The notes beneath the pieces were generated by a model that did not search any database, was not told the origin of the DNA, and worked only from the letters and a program-made list of their open reading frames with translations. 60,778 nucleotides of DNA from Methylococcales bacterium (lineage in GTDB: Bacteria; Pseudomonadota; Gammaproteobacteria; Methylococcales; Methylomonadaceae). Numbering within the stretch: the stretch's first letter is position 1; each line of letters begins with the position of its first letter. Location: contig JAUYBJ010000269.1 in assembly GCA_030693155.1 (NCBI GenBank), positions 1-60,778 on the forward strand, written 5' to 3'. Both the position numbers and the translations under genes were made by a program. This document shows positions 1 through 7,970 of the stretch, one piece after another.

Positions 1-74
1 AGCTGCAAGCTATCACCCAGATTGTTCAGCTTGGCTTCTCGTTCTTCGGCGGCAAATAAACTTTCTTTGATCAT
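1..74 (-). mobile_element. 5' end of an IS5-like transposase gene, cut by the window edge
   Basis: Read on the minus strand from an ATG at 74, the frame stays open to the window edge and begins MIKESLFAAEEREAKLNNLG. From memory this resembles the start of IS5-group transposases, which carry a KESLFAAEERE / KLNKLGD opening. In-frame codons continue upstream only eight residues before a stop, so 74 is the likely start. Only about 24 residues are visible, so family and completeness cannot be judged. It diverges from mxaD. Confidence 0.55.
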
Positions 75-141
75 GGCAGGTAATACATCGATGGGTGATT
101 AATCATTATTATCCCATGACTATGGGTTTTTCGAGATGCCC

Positions 142-178
142 GATAATAAGCAGAAAAAGAAGTTTTCTACTTATTATC
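142..178. repeat. inverted repeat between transposase start and mxaD
   Basis: GATAATAAG and CTTATTATC (9 bp) close an outer stem; after one C/A mismatch AGAAAA pairs with TTTTCT around a 5-base loop. It has no T tract, so it is not a clear terminator. It may be an insertion-sequence end or a regulatory hairpin between the two divergent genes. Confidence 0.45.
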
Positions 179-250
179 AGGAAAATAACCCGATGATGAT
201 ATTCATAATATTGTTGATAATAGCCATTTAATTATTAACTTACTTTATTT

Positions 251-778
251 ATGAATCGTACCGTCAATATCATTGTAGGGCTATTATTTCCACTCTTATC
301 ATTTGCCCACGGCCCCACGCCGCAACAGGCGAATGAAAGTATTGTTATTAACGCATCTGTTGAAAACGTTTGGTCTGCCGTTAAACAATTTGATGAGATT
401 TCAACGTGGAATCCTGATGTTAAAAACAGCACAGGGGATGGTAAAAATGAATCAGGGGGAATTCGTGTGATTACCCTAGAAAATGCTGAGCAATTCACTG
501 AAGAATTAGATTATTACAGTGACCAAGAGCATAAATATAAATACCGTATTAAAACCGAAAATGTCAAAGCATTACCTGTCAGTTCACATTCCAGTAGTTT
601 GCAAGTAACCGCAGGGGACGAACCTAATACCAGCGTGGTGAGTATTAAAAGTCGGTTTTATCGTGGGGATACCAGTAATTCACCCGCAGAGCAATTAAAT
701 GATGAGGCGGCGGTTAAAGCGATGACGGCATTTTTTAAAAATGGTTTAACTGGATTACAGAAAAAATTAACGAAATAA
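251..778 (+). CDS. mxaD: MxaD-like periplasmic SRPBCC protein
   Basis: This 175-residue protein has an N-terminal signal peptide (about residues 1-19, ending LLSFA) followed by an SRPBCC/polyketide-cyclase-like fold, with the typical opening in which a VNASVENVW-like strand leads to a W-x-x-V helix and a STWNPDV segment. In methylotrophs MxaD is periplasmic and promotes electron transfer from methanol dehydrogenase to cytochrome cL. Length, signal peptide and position next to the mxa cluster fit that role. It lies upstream of the regulator and mxaF rather than at the end of the cluster after mxaL, where it is often found. No strong Shine-Dalgarno sequence precedes the ATG. A generic SRPBCC protein is the alternative. 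Confidence 0.75.
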   Translation: MNRTVNIIVGLLFPLLSFAHGPTPQQANESIVINASVENVWSAVKQFDEISTWNPDVKNSTGDGKNESGGIRVITLENAEQFTEELDYYSDQEHKYKYRIKTENVKALPVSSHSSSLQVTAGDEPNTSVVSIKSRFYRGDTSNSPAEQLNDEAAVKAMTAFFKNGLTGLQKKLTK

Positions 779-815
779 TATATTAATGAGTGAGGTATAA
801 ATTAGATTTTATGCC

Positions 816-1472
816 TTATTCTTCCACGGTTTTTATTAATCGTTCACGCAATGCTAATAAAGTCATTTCAGCGGTGGTCATGATGCCTAATTTTTCTTTA
901 ATTGCCGTACCGTGATTACACACGGTTTTATAGCCTAAGCACAGCTTTTCAGAGACTTGCCGCGTGGTATAGCCATTGGCTAATAAACAGAATATATCAA
1001 ATTCACGCGGCGATAAAAGTTTTATTTTTTCGCTGTCATCCAAGCCAGAAGTCATACTGATAACCATTTGTTGGGCTAATTCGGTTTCAATATAAGTACC
1101 GCCTTGGGCAACACGCCGAACCGCTGTAATGAGCGTATCTGGCATACTGTTTTTAGTAATATAACCCTTAGCTCCTGCTTTAATGGCGCGGGTGGCATAA
1201 ATTAATTCATCATACATACTGAATATAATAATTTTACAGTGCGGATCACGATGAATAAGGCGTTTAATGGTTTCAAAGCCACCAATACCCGGCATTGATA
1301 AATCTAATAAGACAATATCAGGTGTGTATTGAATATATAACTGACAAGCTAATTCACCGCGATCCGCTTCATAAATTTCGCCAATATCTTCCGATAAGGA
1401 TAAATAAGTTTTATAGCCTGTGCGTACTACGGCATGATCATCTACTAATAGCACGTTAATTTTTTTCGCCAC
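816..1472 (-). CDS. mxaB: LuxR-family response regulator, probable MxaB
   Basis: The 218-residue product is a two-domain response regulator. Residues 1-125 form a receiver domain with the acidic pair VDD near residue 11, the phospho-acceptor Asp in LLDLSMPG near residue 57 and the conserved Lys in GYITKN. Residues 150-210 form a LuxR/NarL helix-turn-helix (LLSPREFDIF...GYTTRQVSEKL). The start is GTG, preceded by GAGG. No histidine kinase gene adjoins it. In type I methanotrophs an orphan regulator called MxaB lies near mxaF and activates methanol dehydrogenase genes; divergent placement 314 bp from mxaF makes that the best call. The target genes are inferred from position. Confidence 0.72.
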   Translation of the reverse strand: MAKKINVLLVDDHAVVRTGYKTYLSLSEDIGEIYEADRGELACQLYIQYTPDIVLLDLSMPGIGGFETIKRLIHRDPHCKIIIFSMYDELIYATRAIKAGAKGYITKNSMPDTLITAVRRVAQGGTYIETELAQQMVISMTSGLDDSEKIKLLSPREFDIFCLLANGYTTRQVSEKLCLGYKTVCNHGTAIKEKLGIMTTAEMTLLALRERLIKTVEE

Positions 1473-1786
1473 GCCCGCCTCATAATTAATTTAAAACAAT
1501 CATCATGCAGTAAGCCTTTATTTAACACAATAAGAAAAATTCCTGTTTTCGTGCCTTTAAAAATAACAGGGAATTTTTCACGATTTTTTAAGGAATAATT
1601 AACGCTATTATTAGGGTGTTATTCTGTAACCCTGTTTATTGTCTTGGCTTATCATTGACAGCGCGTATTGATAGTTATTTTATTTTCTGCCTGATCAAGT
1701 TGCTGCACTATCAGTACGCAAAAACGATTAATTGATGCAAATAAATAACATCGGTTCAAATTAAATAATCATAATCTGGAGGAGCT
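1473..1786. promoter_or_regulatory. mxaB-mxaF divergent control region
   Basis: This 314-base gap has no convincing gene and should hold both promoters. On the plus strand TTGACA lies at 1655-1660, but the -10 candidates are weak (TATTTT at 1676-1681, spacing 15), as expected for an activator-dependent promoter. A long inverted repeat lies at 1534-1578. A strong ribosome-binding site, GGAGGAG at 1778-1784, stands immediately before the mxaF ATG. The transcription start cannot be fixed from sequence alone. Confidence 0.5.
1534..1578. repeat. inverted repeat upstream of mxaF
   Basis: AAAAATTCCTGTT (from 1535) and AACAGGGAATTTTT (ending 1578) are complementary except for one extra base in the CC/CCC run, with a loop of about 17 bases. 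It lies about 75 bp upstream of the TTGACA element and could be an operator for the divergent response regulator or a terminator-like hairpin. Function is inferred. Confidence 0.5.
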
Positions 1787-3595
1787 ATGCAAATCTCAAA
1801 ATTTGCTCGCCGTGCTGGTACGACAGCGTTAATTTCAAGTGCGTTATTTGCGTTGTCGCACCCTGCACAAGCAAATAAAGAACTGGACACTTTATCAAAA
1901 CAAAATACCAATTGGGTGATGCAAACTAAAGATTATAGCTCAACCCACTTTAGTGAAATGTATGACATTAATGTCACTAACGTAAAGAATTTAAAAGTGG
2001 CGTGGTCATTTTCTACTGGGGTTTTAAATGGACATGAAGGCGGGCCTTTAGTGGTTGACGGCATTATGTATGTGCATACGCCTTACCCGAATAATGTCTT
2101 TGCGATTGATTTAAAAGAGCCGGGTAAAATTTTGTGGCAGTACAAGCCTAAACAAAATCCCGCCGCTCGCGCTGTCGCCTGTTGTGACGTAGTCAACCGT
2201 GGTTTGGCGTACGCACCTGGTGGTAAAGACTATCCTGCAACGATTTTTCAAAATCAGTTAGATGGTCATGTGGTTGCTATCAATGCTAAAACAGGTGAGC
2301 TGCTGTGGAAACTTGAGAACTCTGATATTGCAATGGGTTCAACACTGACGGTCGCACCGTTTGTGGCTAAAGATAAAGTGATTGTGGGTAGTTCAGGGGC
2401 AGAGCTGGGTGTGCGCGGTTATGCGACTGCCTATAACATCAAAGACGGCAAGCAAGCATGGCGGGTGTATGCCACAGGCCCTGATGAGGACATTAAATTA
2501 GCCAAAGATTTTAACAGTGCGAATCCGCATTACGGTCAGTTTGGTTTGGGTTTGAAAACATGGGAAGGCGATGCGTGGAAAATCGGCGGCGGTACGAATT
2601 GGGGTTGGTACGCCTTTGATCCAGACTTAGATATGCTCTATTACGGTTCAGGCAATCCCGCACCGTGGAACGAAACCATGCGGCCGGGTGATAACAAATG
2701 GACGATGACGATTTGGGGTCGTGACATTAATACGGGTGAAGCCAAATTCGGTTATCAAAAAACGCCGCATGATGAGTGGGATTATGCGGGGGTGAATTAC
2801 ATGGGTTTATCTGAGCAGATGGTTGACGGCAAAATGACCAAGCTGCTCACGCATCCAGACCGCAACGGTTTGGTTTATACCTTGAATCGTGAAAACGGTA
2901 CGTTGGTTAATGCGTTCAAGATTGATGATACCGTCAACTGGGTTAAAAAAGTCGATTTAAAAACGGGTTTGCCAGAGCGTGATCCTGAATATTCAACGCA
3001 CATGGATCATCAAGCCAAAGGTATCTGCCCTTCTGCGATGGGTTATCACAACCAAGGTATTGAATCTTACGATCCCAACCAAAAATTATTCTTCATGGGA
3101 ACTAACCACATTTGTATGGATTGGGAACCGTTCATGTTGCCTTATCGCGCTGGACAATTCTTCGTCGGTGCAACGCTGAATATGTATCCCGGCCCTAAGG
3201 GTACATTGGGTCAAGTCAAAGCGATGAATTCGGTCACGGGTGAATTTGCGTGGGAAAAACCAGAAAAATTCGCTGTTTGGGGCGGCACAATGGCAACGGC
3301 GGGCGATTTGTTGTTCTACGGCACATTGGACGGTTATATCAAAGCCTTGAATTCTAAAACGGGTGAAGAGTTGTGGAAATTCAAGTTGCCGTCTGGCGTT
3401 ATCGGGCATCCGATTACTTATAAGCAAGATGGCAAACAATATGTGGCGATTTACTACGGTGTCGGTGGTTGGCCGGGTGTTGGTTTAGTGTTCGATTTAC
3501 AAGACCCAACCGCTGGTTTAGGTGCAGTGGGTGCGTTTAAAGAATTGGCACACTATACCCAACAAGGTGGCGGTGTAATGGTGTTTGCATTGTAA
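1787..3595 (+). CDS. mxaF: Methanol dehydrogenase large subunit, calcium type
   Basis: This 602-residue quinoprotein oxidises methanol to formaldehyde in the periplasm with PQQ and calcium. A signal peptide ends near SHPAQA (about residue 29). Family hallmarks are repeated beta-propeller W motifs ([22 protein letters not shown]), the adjacent cysteines of the disulfide ring (C132-C133 in AVACCDVV), the SGAELGVRG glutamate region and GSGNPAPWN. The catalytic Asp is D332 in [10 protein letters not shown]; residue 334 is Ala, whereas lanthanide-dependent XoxF has Asp there. This supports MxaF over XoxF, as does the presence of mxaI. The ATG is fixed by GGAGGAG at 1778-1784. It leads the cluster, and a hairpin separates it from mxaJ. 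Confidence 0.97.
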   Translation: MQISKFARRAGTTALISSALFALSHPAQANKELDTLSKQNTNWVMQTKDYSSTHFSEMYDINVTNVKNLKVAWSFSTGVLNGHEGGPLVVDGIMYVHTPYPNNVFAIDLKEPGKILWQYKPKQNPAARAVACCDVVNRGLAYAPGGKDYPATIFQNQLDGHVVAINAKTGELLWKLENSDIAMGSTLTVAPFVAKDKVIVGSSGAELGVRGYATAYNIKDGKQAWRVYATGPDEDIKLAKDFNSANPHYGQFGLGLKTWEGDAWKIGGGTNWGWYAFDPDLDMLYYGSGNPAPWNETMRPGDNKWTMTIWGRDINTGEAKFGYQKTPHDEWDYAGVNYMGLSEQMVDGKMTKLLTHPDRNGLVYTLNRENGTLVNAFKIDDTVNWVKKVDLKTGLPERDPEYSTHMDHQAKGICPSAMGYHNQGIESYDPNQKLFFMGTNHICMDWEPFMLPYRAGQFFVGATLNMYPGPKGTLGQVKAMNSVTGEFAWEKPEKFAVWGGTMATAGDLLFYGTLDGYIKALNSKTGEELWKFKLPSGVIGHPITYKQDGKQYVAIYYGVGGWPGVGLVFDLQDPTAGLGAVGAFKELAHYTQQGGGVMVFAL

Positions 3596-3606
3596 GGCAA
3601 GTTATC

Positions 3607-3632
3607 GGAGTGCAAACCTAGGTTTGTACTCC
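3607..3632 (+). promoter_or_regulatory. hairpin between mxaF and mxaJ
   Basis: GGAGTGCAAACC and GGTTTGTACTCC form a 12-bp stem with one G-U pair around TA. No T tract follows, so it looks more like an mRNA-stabilising or attenuating hairpin than a full terminator. The same outer arms (GGAGTRCA / TGTACTCC) recur in the larger structure after mxaI. Confidence 0.6.
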
Positions 3633-3673
3633 TGATTTATCACTTGGCACTCCCATTTTATTAAAGGAAAAAT

Positions 3674-4486
3674 ATGCGCCACACACTTTATTTACTCTCT
3701 ATTGCTTGCTTGTTAAGCGGTGCTGCTCTAGCCGATGAGACGAGCTTAAAAGTCTGTACGGCAACCGATGAAATGCCTTATTCCAATGAAAAAGGCGAAG
3801 GCTTTGAAAACAAACTCGCGCAATTATTAGGCACAGAACTGAAACGAAAAGTCGAAACGGTTTATTGGCAAGACCCGCGTTATTTTATTCGGGATTTTTT
3901 GGATAAAGGTTTATGTGATGTCGTTATTGGCGTTGATGTCGATGATCCGCGTGTATCGACGACCAAGCCGTATTACCGTTCAGGTTATGTTTTTATTTCT
4001 CGCACCGCAGACAATTTGGATGTGCAGAATTGGGACAGTGCCGCATTGAAAAAAGCCCAGAAGATTGCTTTTGTACCCGCAACACCCGCCGAAGTCATGC
4101 TTAAAGCCATTGGGCGTTATAACGAACTGTTTAATTATCAACAAGAGTTGGTTGGTTATAAATCGAAACGCAATGAATACGTTAAATACGATACACCTAA
4201 GCTGGTGAGTGAGGTCAGTTCAGGTCATGCTGAACTTGCGGTGTTATGGGGGTCTGCGGCAGCGCGGTATGTTAAAGAATCAACCGTGCCACTCACCATG
4301 ACGCTGATTCCAGACAATAACAAACGCGCCGATGGGGAAAAAGTCGGTTTTCATTACAGCAGTGCGATGGCGGTGCGTAAGGGTAATGACGTATTGCTGA
4401 AGCAATTGAATCAAGTCATTGAGCAGAAAAAAGACGCGATTACTGAGATTTTGACCGCAGAAGGTATTCCGCTGGTTACGGAATAA
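3674..4486 (+). CDS. mxaJ: MxaJ, periplasmic methanol-oxidation protein
   Basis: The 270-residue product has a signal peptide ending near GAALA (residue 20) and the fold signature of family-3 periplasmic solute-binding proteins (KVCTATDEMPYSNEKGEGFENKLA, split here by its KVC and GFEN elements; later DVVIGVDVDDPRVSTTKPYY). MxaJ is required for active methanol dehydrogenase and is reported to associate with MxaF. It lies between mxaF and the cytochrome gene, as in other mxa clusters. AAAGG precedes the ATG. The exact biochemical role of the family is not settled. Confidence 0.93.
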   Translation: MRHTLYLLSIACLLSGAALADETSLKVCTATDEMPYSNEKGEGFENKLAQLLGTELKRKVETVYWQDPRYFIRDFLDKGLCDVVIGVDVDDPRVSTTKPYYRSGYVFISRTADNLDVQNWDSAALKKAQKIAFVPATPAEVMLKAIGRYNELFNYQQELVGYKSKRNEYVKYDTPKLVSEVSSGHAELAVLWGSAAARYVKESTVPLTMTLIPDNNKRADGEKVGFHYSSAMAVRKGNDVLLKQLNQVIEQKKDAITEILTAEGIPLVTE

Positions 4487-4512
4487 GTTACTAACAAATA
4501 ACGGACATCATT

Positions 4513-4995
4513 ATGAAATTAACACCACTGATAACGGGTTTCGCAATAGCGGGTTTCTTACTTGCGACGATAGAAACGGCACACGCTGACATTTCTTTAA
4601 ATAACGCCATTACAGGCGAAAAACTCGACTTGAGTTTTGCCAAAAAAGGCGGCAATGAAGAAAAATTCAAACAATTCATGCAAACGGGTAAAAACCCTTA
4701 CAACGGCGATAAAGAAGCGGTTGAAAAAGGTAAAAGCCTGTATATGACAGGCTGTTCAGGTTGTCACGGTCATGAAGCAGAAGGCAAATTAGGGCCGGGG
4801 CTTGCCGATGATTATTGGACGTATCCGCGTAACGAAACCGATCAGGGTTTGTTTGAACTGCTGTTTGGCGGCGCGAACGGCATGATGGGGCCGCAATATG
4901 TCAATTTTAATACCGATGAATTGCTGCATATCATGGCATTTATTCGGGATATTTATACGGGTGACCCTAAAAAGGCGAAATGGTTAAAAGACTAA
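4513..4995 (+). CDS. mxaG: Cytochrome cL, electron acceptor of methanol dehydrogenase
   Basis: This 160-residue exported c-type cytochrome has a signal peptide ending near IETAHA (residue 25) and a single haem site, CSGCH, near residues 80-84. The likely axial methionine lies in ANGMMGPQYV. Cytochrome cL takes electrons from the PQQ of MxaF and passes them to a class I cytochrome c. The position between mxaJ and mxaI, the length and the single haem all match MxaG. The XoxF-specific cytochrome XoxG is similar, but the neighbours favour MxaG. Confidence 0.94.
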   Translation: MKLTPLITGFAIAGFLLATIETAHADISLNNAITGEKLDLSFAKKGGNEEKFKQFMQTGKNPYNGDKEAVEKGKSLYMTGCSGCHGHEAEGKLGPGLADDYWTYPRNETDQGLFELLFGGANGMMGPQYVNFNTDELLHIMAFIRDIYTGDPKKAKWLKD

Positions 4996-5008
4996 CTGGA
5001 GATTTATC

Positions 5009-5290
5009 ATGAAAAAACGTTTTATTTTTATTGCATTGCTACTCACAACATTTTCTTATTCAGCGTTTGCTTATGACGGCACACACTGCAAAGAAGCGGG
5101 CGTGTGTTGGGAGCCTAAAGCAGGTTATCCAGACAAGGTTGCAGGCAGTCAGTACGATCCTAAACACGATGTCAATGAGCTGAATAAACAGGCTCAATCG
5201 GTTAAAGAAATGGAAGCACGGAACGCAAAACGCTCTGAGCATCTCAGTAAAACGGGCAAATTCGTTTATGACGTAGACGAAATCCGTTGA
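5009..5290 (+). CDS. mxaI: Methanol dehydrogenase small subunit
   Basis: The 93-residue precursor has a signal peptide ending SAFA, which leaves a mature chain of about 72 residues starting YDGTHCKEAGVCWEPKAGYP. The two early cysteines, a lysine-rich charged body and an extended helix are typical of MxaI, the beta subunit that wraps around MxaF in the alpha2beta2 enzyme. Its presence confirms the calcium-type enzyme, since XoxF has no such subunit. CTGGAG precedes the ATG. It is the last structural gene before a large inverted-repeat structure. Confidence 0.95.
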   Translation: MKKRFIFIALLLTTFSYSAFAYDGTHCKEAGVCWEPKAGYPDKVAGSQYDPKHDVNELNKQAQSVKEMEARNAKRSEHLSKTGKFVYDVDEIR

Positions 5291-5350
5291 TTTACCCCGT
5301 TTTCGCTGACTGCAATAGCGAAAACAATGCACATATAAACAGTTCTTTTG

Positions 5351-5453
5351 GGAGTACATACGGTGTTTTTCACTCTTGATTAATTATATTAACGACTGCC
5401 AGTCCTTAAAGGACTGGCAGTCGTAGTGAAGAATACCGTAGCTTTTGTACTCC
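5351..5453 (+). repeat. large nested inverted repeat between mxaI and mxaR
   Basis: Three nested stems lie in about 100 bases. GGAGTACA (5351-5358) pairs with TGTACTCC (5446-5453). Bases 5359-5373 pair with 5426-5440, including two G-U pairs. A core of 14 bp (5392-5405 with 5411-5424) closes on the loop TTAAA. A run of T (5456-5462) follows the outer arm, so it may end or reduce transcription between the abundant mxaFJGI message and the accessory genes. It could also be a small non-autonomous mobile element. Confidence 0.7.
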
Positions 5454-5479
5454 TCTTTTTTTAACGAAATGGCAGTGAT

Positions 5480-6496
5480 ATGACGGACAATCAACTCGCT
5501 GATTGGCGGGCTAACGCTCTACAATTTGAAACCGCACTCAATCAAATTATCATCGGACAGCAAACCGCTGTACGGCAGATGATGTTAGCGGTTTTTGCAC
5601 GCGGTCATGTGTTGCTGGAAGGGCAAGTAGGTGTGGGTAAAACTACGCTACTCCGCGCGGTATCGCATGGTTTAGGTGGGCAATATCAACGCATCGAAGG
5701 CACGATTGATTTAATGCCCTCGGATTTGATTTATTACACTTATTTAGACGGTGCAGGCAAACCGCGTGTTGATGAAGGCCCGTTATTAAAACAGGGCGAA
5801 CGCTTAGCGACTTTCTTTTTTAATGAAATCAATCGAGCGCGTCCGCAAGTGCATTCTTTATTATTGCGCGTGATGACGGAACGGCGATTACACGCCTTTA
5901 ATCAAGACTATTATTTGCCGCATTTACAAGTATTTGCCGATAGAAATCGGGTAGAAAAAGAAGAAACCTTTGATTTACCAGCGGCGGCGAATGACCGTTT
6001 CATGTTTGAAATTAACATCAACACGCCCACCGATGATGCGGTATTAGAACAATTAATGTTCAGCACCCGTTTTCATGATGTGGATACCTTAATCGACGCT
6101 ATGCCTGTCGGACAACTGCCTTATTATCAGTTAAACGATTTTGCGGTGCTGTTACAAGAACACATCACCAGTACACCCCGTTTACGCACTTATGCCTTAG
6201 CGTTGTGGAAAGCCTCACATCATCCTGAACACTACGGTATTCAATTAGCCGATGTGGATATGTCTGCCCTTTTAACCGCAGGTGCAAGCCCTAGAGGCAT
6301 GGCGTATTTTATTCGTGCCGCTAAAGTTCATGCGTGGTTACAAGGACGTAATGCGTTATTTCCAGAGGATTTACAAGCGGTTTATGGTGTGACAATGGCG
6401 CACCGTATTTTTCTCAGTCCTCTCTATGCTTATCGTAAAGAAGAACTCATGCCGCAGTTAATCACTGCCATTATCGACCGTATTGCCGCCCCTTGA
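5480..6496 (+). CDS. mxaR: MxaR, MoxR-family AAA+ ATPase
   Basis: This cytoplasmic 338-residue protein is a MoxR-type ATPase needed for methanol dehydrogenase maturation, thought to act with von Willebrand domain partners in metal insertion. Walker A is GQVGVGKTT (K54) and Walker B is FFFNEINRA (E116). The sensor-1 stretch that usually reads ATQNP is FADRNR here (153-157), with Asn kept at 156. It is followed downstream by DUF58 and vWA genes, the usual MoxR partners. The start is the ATG 18 bases after the T run. Confidence 0.92.
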   Translation: MTDNQLADWRANALQFETALNQIIIGQQTAVRQMMLAVFARGHVLLEGQVGVGKTTLLRAVSHGLGGQYQRIEGTIDLMPSDLIYYTYLDGAGKPRVDEGPLLKQGERLATFFFNEINRARPQVHSLLLRVMTERRLHAFNQDYYLPHLQVFADRNRVEKEETFDLPAAANDRFMFEININTPTDDAVLEQLMFSTRFHDVDTLIDAMPVGQLPYYQLNDFAVLLQEHITSTPRLRTYALALWKASHHPEHYGIQLADVDMSALLTAGASPRGMAYFIRAAKVHAWLQGRNALFPEDLQAVYGVTMAHRIFLSPLYAYRKEELMPQLITAIIDRIAAP

Positions 6497-6498
6497 TT

Positions 6499-7125
6499 AT
6501 GAACCTGACTTCGTACCTAGAATTTATTAAACCTTCCGTTGGTTTTTCTCCTTTATGGCATAAATACCTCATGCTATCAGGCATGGGAATTGCGTCTGTG
6601 TTACTGGCAACTATCATAGACAGTTTAGAAACTGCACCTTATGCCGCCTATTATGTGGGTGCGGTCAACGCCGCGATTCATCCGCGTTTTTGGGATTTAC
6701 TCAGTGTGATTAGCTTGTTACTGCTCTGTATTTCTTTGCCGTTAAGCTATGTGTCGCGGGTATTTCCTGCATTAACACGACTGGCACAACAAACGCGGCG
6801 GTTGACGCAAACCTTATTATTTTTAACGGCTGACTTAGGTGCGATTGCCTTAGGCATTCTGTTAGCACTGTTATTTCAATCGGGTGAAAGCGAATATTTA
6901 TTGGCATGGAAAACCCTGTTATTCAATGGCATGGGTTTGATATTAATTATGTGGTTGGCATTATTAAATTCTGCTTTGTGGTTAATTGGCGCGTCTTTAT
7001 ATGACACTGCCGACAATTATTCGGGTGTCATTGCTAAATTATTGAATACCCGCATTCTGATTATGCTTCCTAGTTACGCGGTGTTATTAAATGCCGTGGT
7101 GTATTTAATGCTCAGTCAGCAATAA
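6499..7125 (+). CDS. Membrane protein of the mxa cluster, between mxaR and mxaS
   Basis: The product (208 residues from the ATG at 6499; a TTG at 6493 is less likely) has about four hydrophobic segments near residues 20-40, 70-90, 108-125 and 140-165, and a last one at the C-terminus. I recognise no catalytic motif. An unnamed membrane gene occupies this slot in some methanotroph mxa clusters and may have been called mxaP, but I am not sure of that name. It starts two bases after mxaR and its stop overlaps the mxaS ATG (TAATG), so it is translated within the cluster. A role in assembling or anchoring the maturation complex is inferred. Confidence 0.7.
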   Translation: MNLTSYLEFIKPSVGFSPLWHKYLMLSGMGIASVLLATIIDSLETAPYAAYYVGAVNAAIHPRFWDLLSVISLLLLCISLPLSYVSRVFPALTRLAQQTRRLTQTLLFLTADLGAIALGILLALLFQSGESEYLLAWKTLLFNGMGLILIMWLALLNSALWLIGASLYDTADNYSGVIAKLLNTRILIMLPSYAVLLNAVVYLMLSQQ

Positions 7126-7970
7126 TGAATCCTGTTTTTCAATACCGTTTAGCAGGTTTAAGCCGCAGTGTGTTTGCGGGTAAACACGCCAGTCAATGGA
7201 TCAGTAACGGGCAGTTATTTAAACGGCACGCGCCGTTTACTGCCAATAGCGACCCACGCCGCATTGATGTACGCGCCAGCGTGTTAGATCCGTTTGCACA
7301 CTATCAAGTCCGCACTTATCAACAACACAGTTTGCTGGATGTGATGCTAATTGCCGATTTATCTGCCTCATTCAGTTTTGACGGTGAACGTGCTAAACGG
7401 GAATGTTTGCAACAATTATTATTGACGATTGCCTATTCAGCCTTAGCCGCAGGTGATTATTTCGCTTTTATCGGTTGCGGACAGCGATTAGAACACCGTT
7501 GGTTATTACCCGCTAACCGTCACAGCGGTCGCATTGAAGCCTTTGCAACGCAACTACGCCACGCCCCTGACAGCCCTGATTTTGCCAGCTTAGCCCACAT
7601 AGCCCCGTATTTATCAAAACGGCGTTCATTGGTATTTTTACTGTCTGATTTTCATGTTGCCTTATCGAGTTTGCCGCCGTTATTACACGCGCTGAAACAC
7701 CATGATGTTGTGCCGTTGGTGTTATGGGACACGCAAGAATATGAACAATTACCCGCGTGGGGTTTGGTGACCTATCAAGACATGGAAACGGCAACTACAC
7801 GCACGTTATTCATGCGCCCCGCCTTACAACAACAAATGCAAACTGCGTATCAGCAACGGCGGCAACAGTTACAAAACAGCTTACGCGCCTTGGGTTATGA
7901 GCCGTTGTTTTTAAATACGCGCCCGTTTGTTGAACAGTTAAATGATTATTTTCGCCAAAGAAGCCGATGA
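7125..7970 (+). CDS. mxaS: MxaS, DUF58-domain maturation protein
   Basis: This 281-residue protein belongs to the DUF58 family that accompanies MoxR ATPases. A vWA-like metal-ion site is visible as D-x-S-x-S in IADLSASFSF (D78, S80, S82), preceded by the typical DPRRIDVRAS segment. It lacks a signal peptide and is probably cytoplasmic. In methylotrophs mxaS is needed for active methanol dehydrogenase. Its ATG overlaps the preceding stop and its own stop overlaps the mxaA start by four bases. Confidence 0.9.
   Translation: MNPVFQYRLAGLSRSVFAGKHASQWISNGQLFKRHAPFTANSDPRRIDVRASVLDPFAHYQVRTYQQHSLLDVMLIADLSASFSFDGERAKRECLQQLLLTIAYSALAAGDYFAFIGCGQRLEHRWLLPANRHSGRIEAFATQLRHAPDSPDFASLAHIAPYLSKRRSLVFLLSDFHVALSSLPPLLHALKHHDVVPLVLWDTQEYEQLPAWGLVTYQDMETATTRTLFMRPALQQQMQTAYQQRRQQLQNSLRALGYEPLFLNTRPFVEQLNDYFRQRSR

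Noticed and set aside
3086-3439. 117-residue minus-strand frame inside mxaF
   Set aside because: It lies antisense to a strongly conserved gene, has no recognised motif and no separate expression signals.
1787-3595. Large quinoprotein as lanthanide-dependent XoxF
   Set aside because: Residue 334, two after the catalytic Asp, is Ala rather than Asp, and mxaI follows in the cluster.
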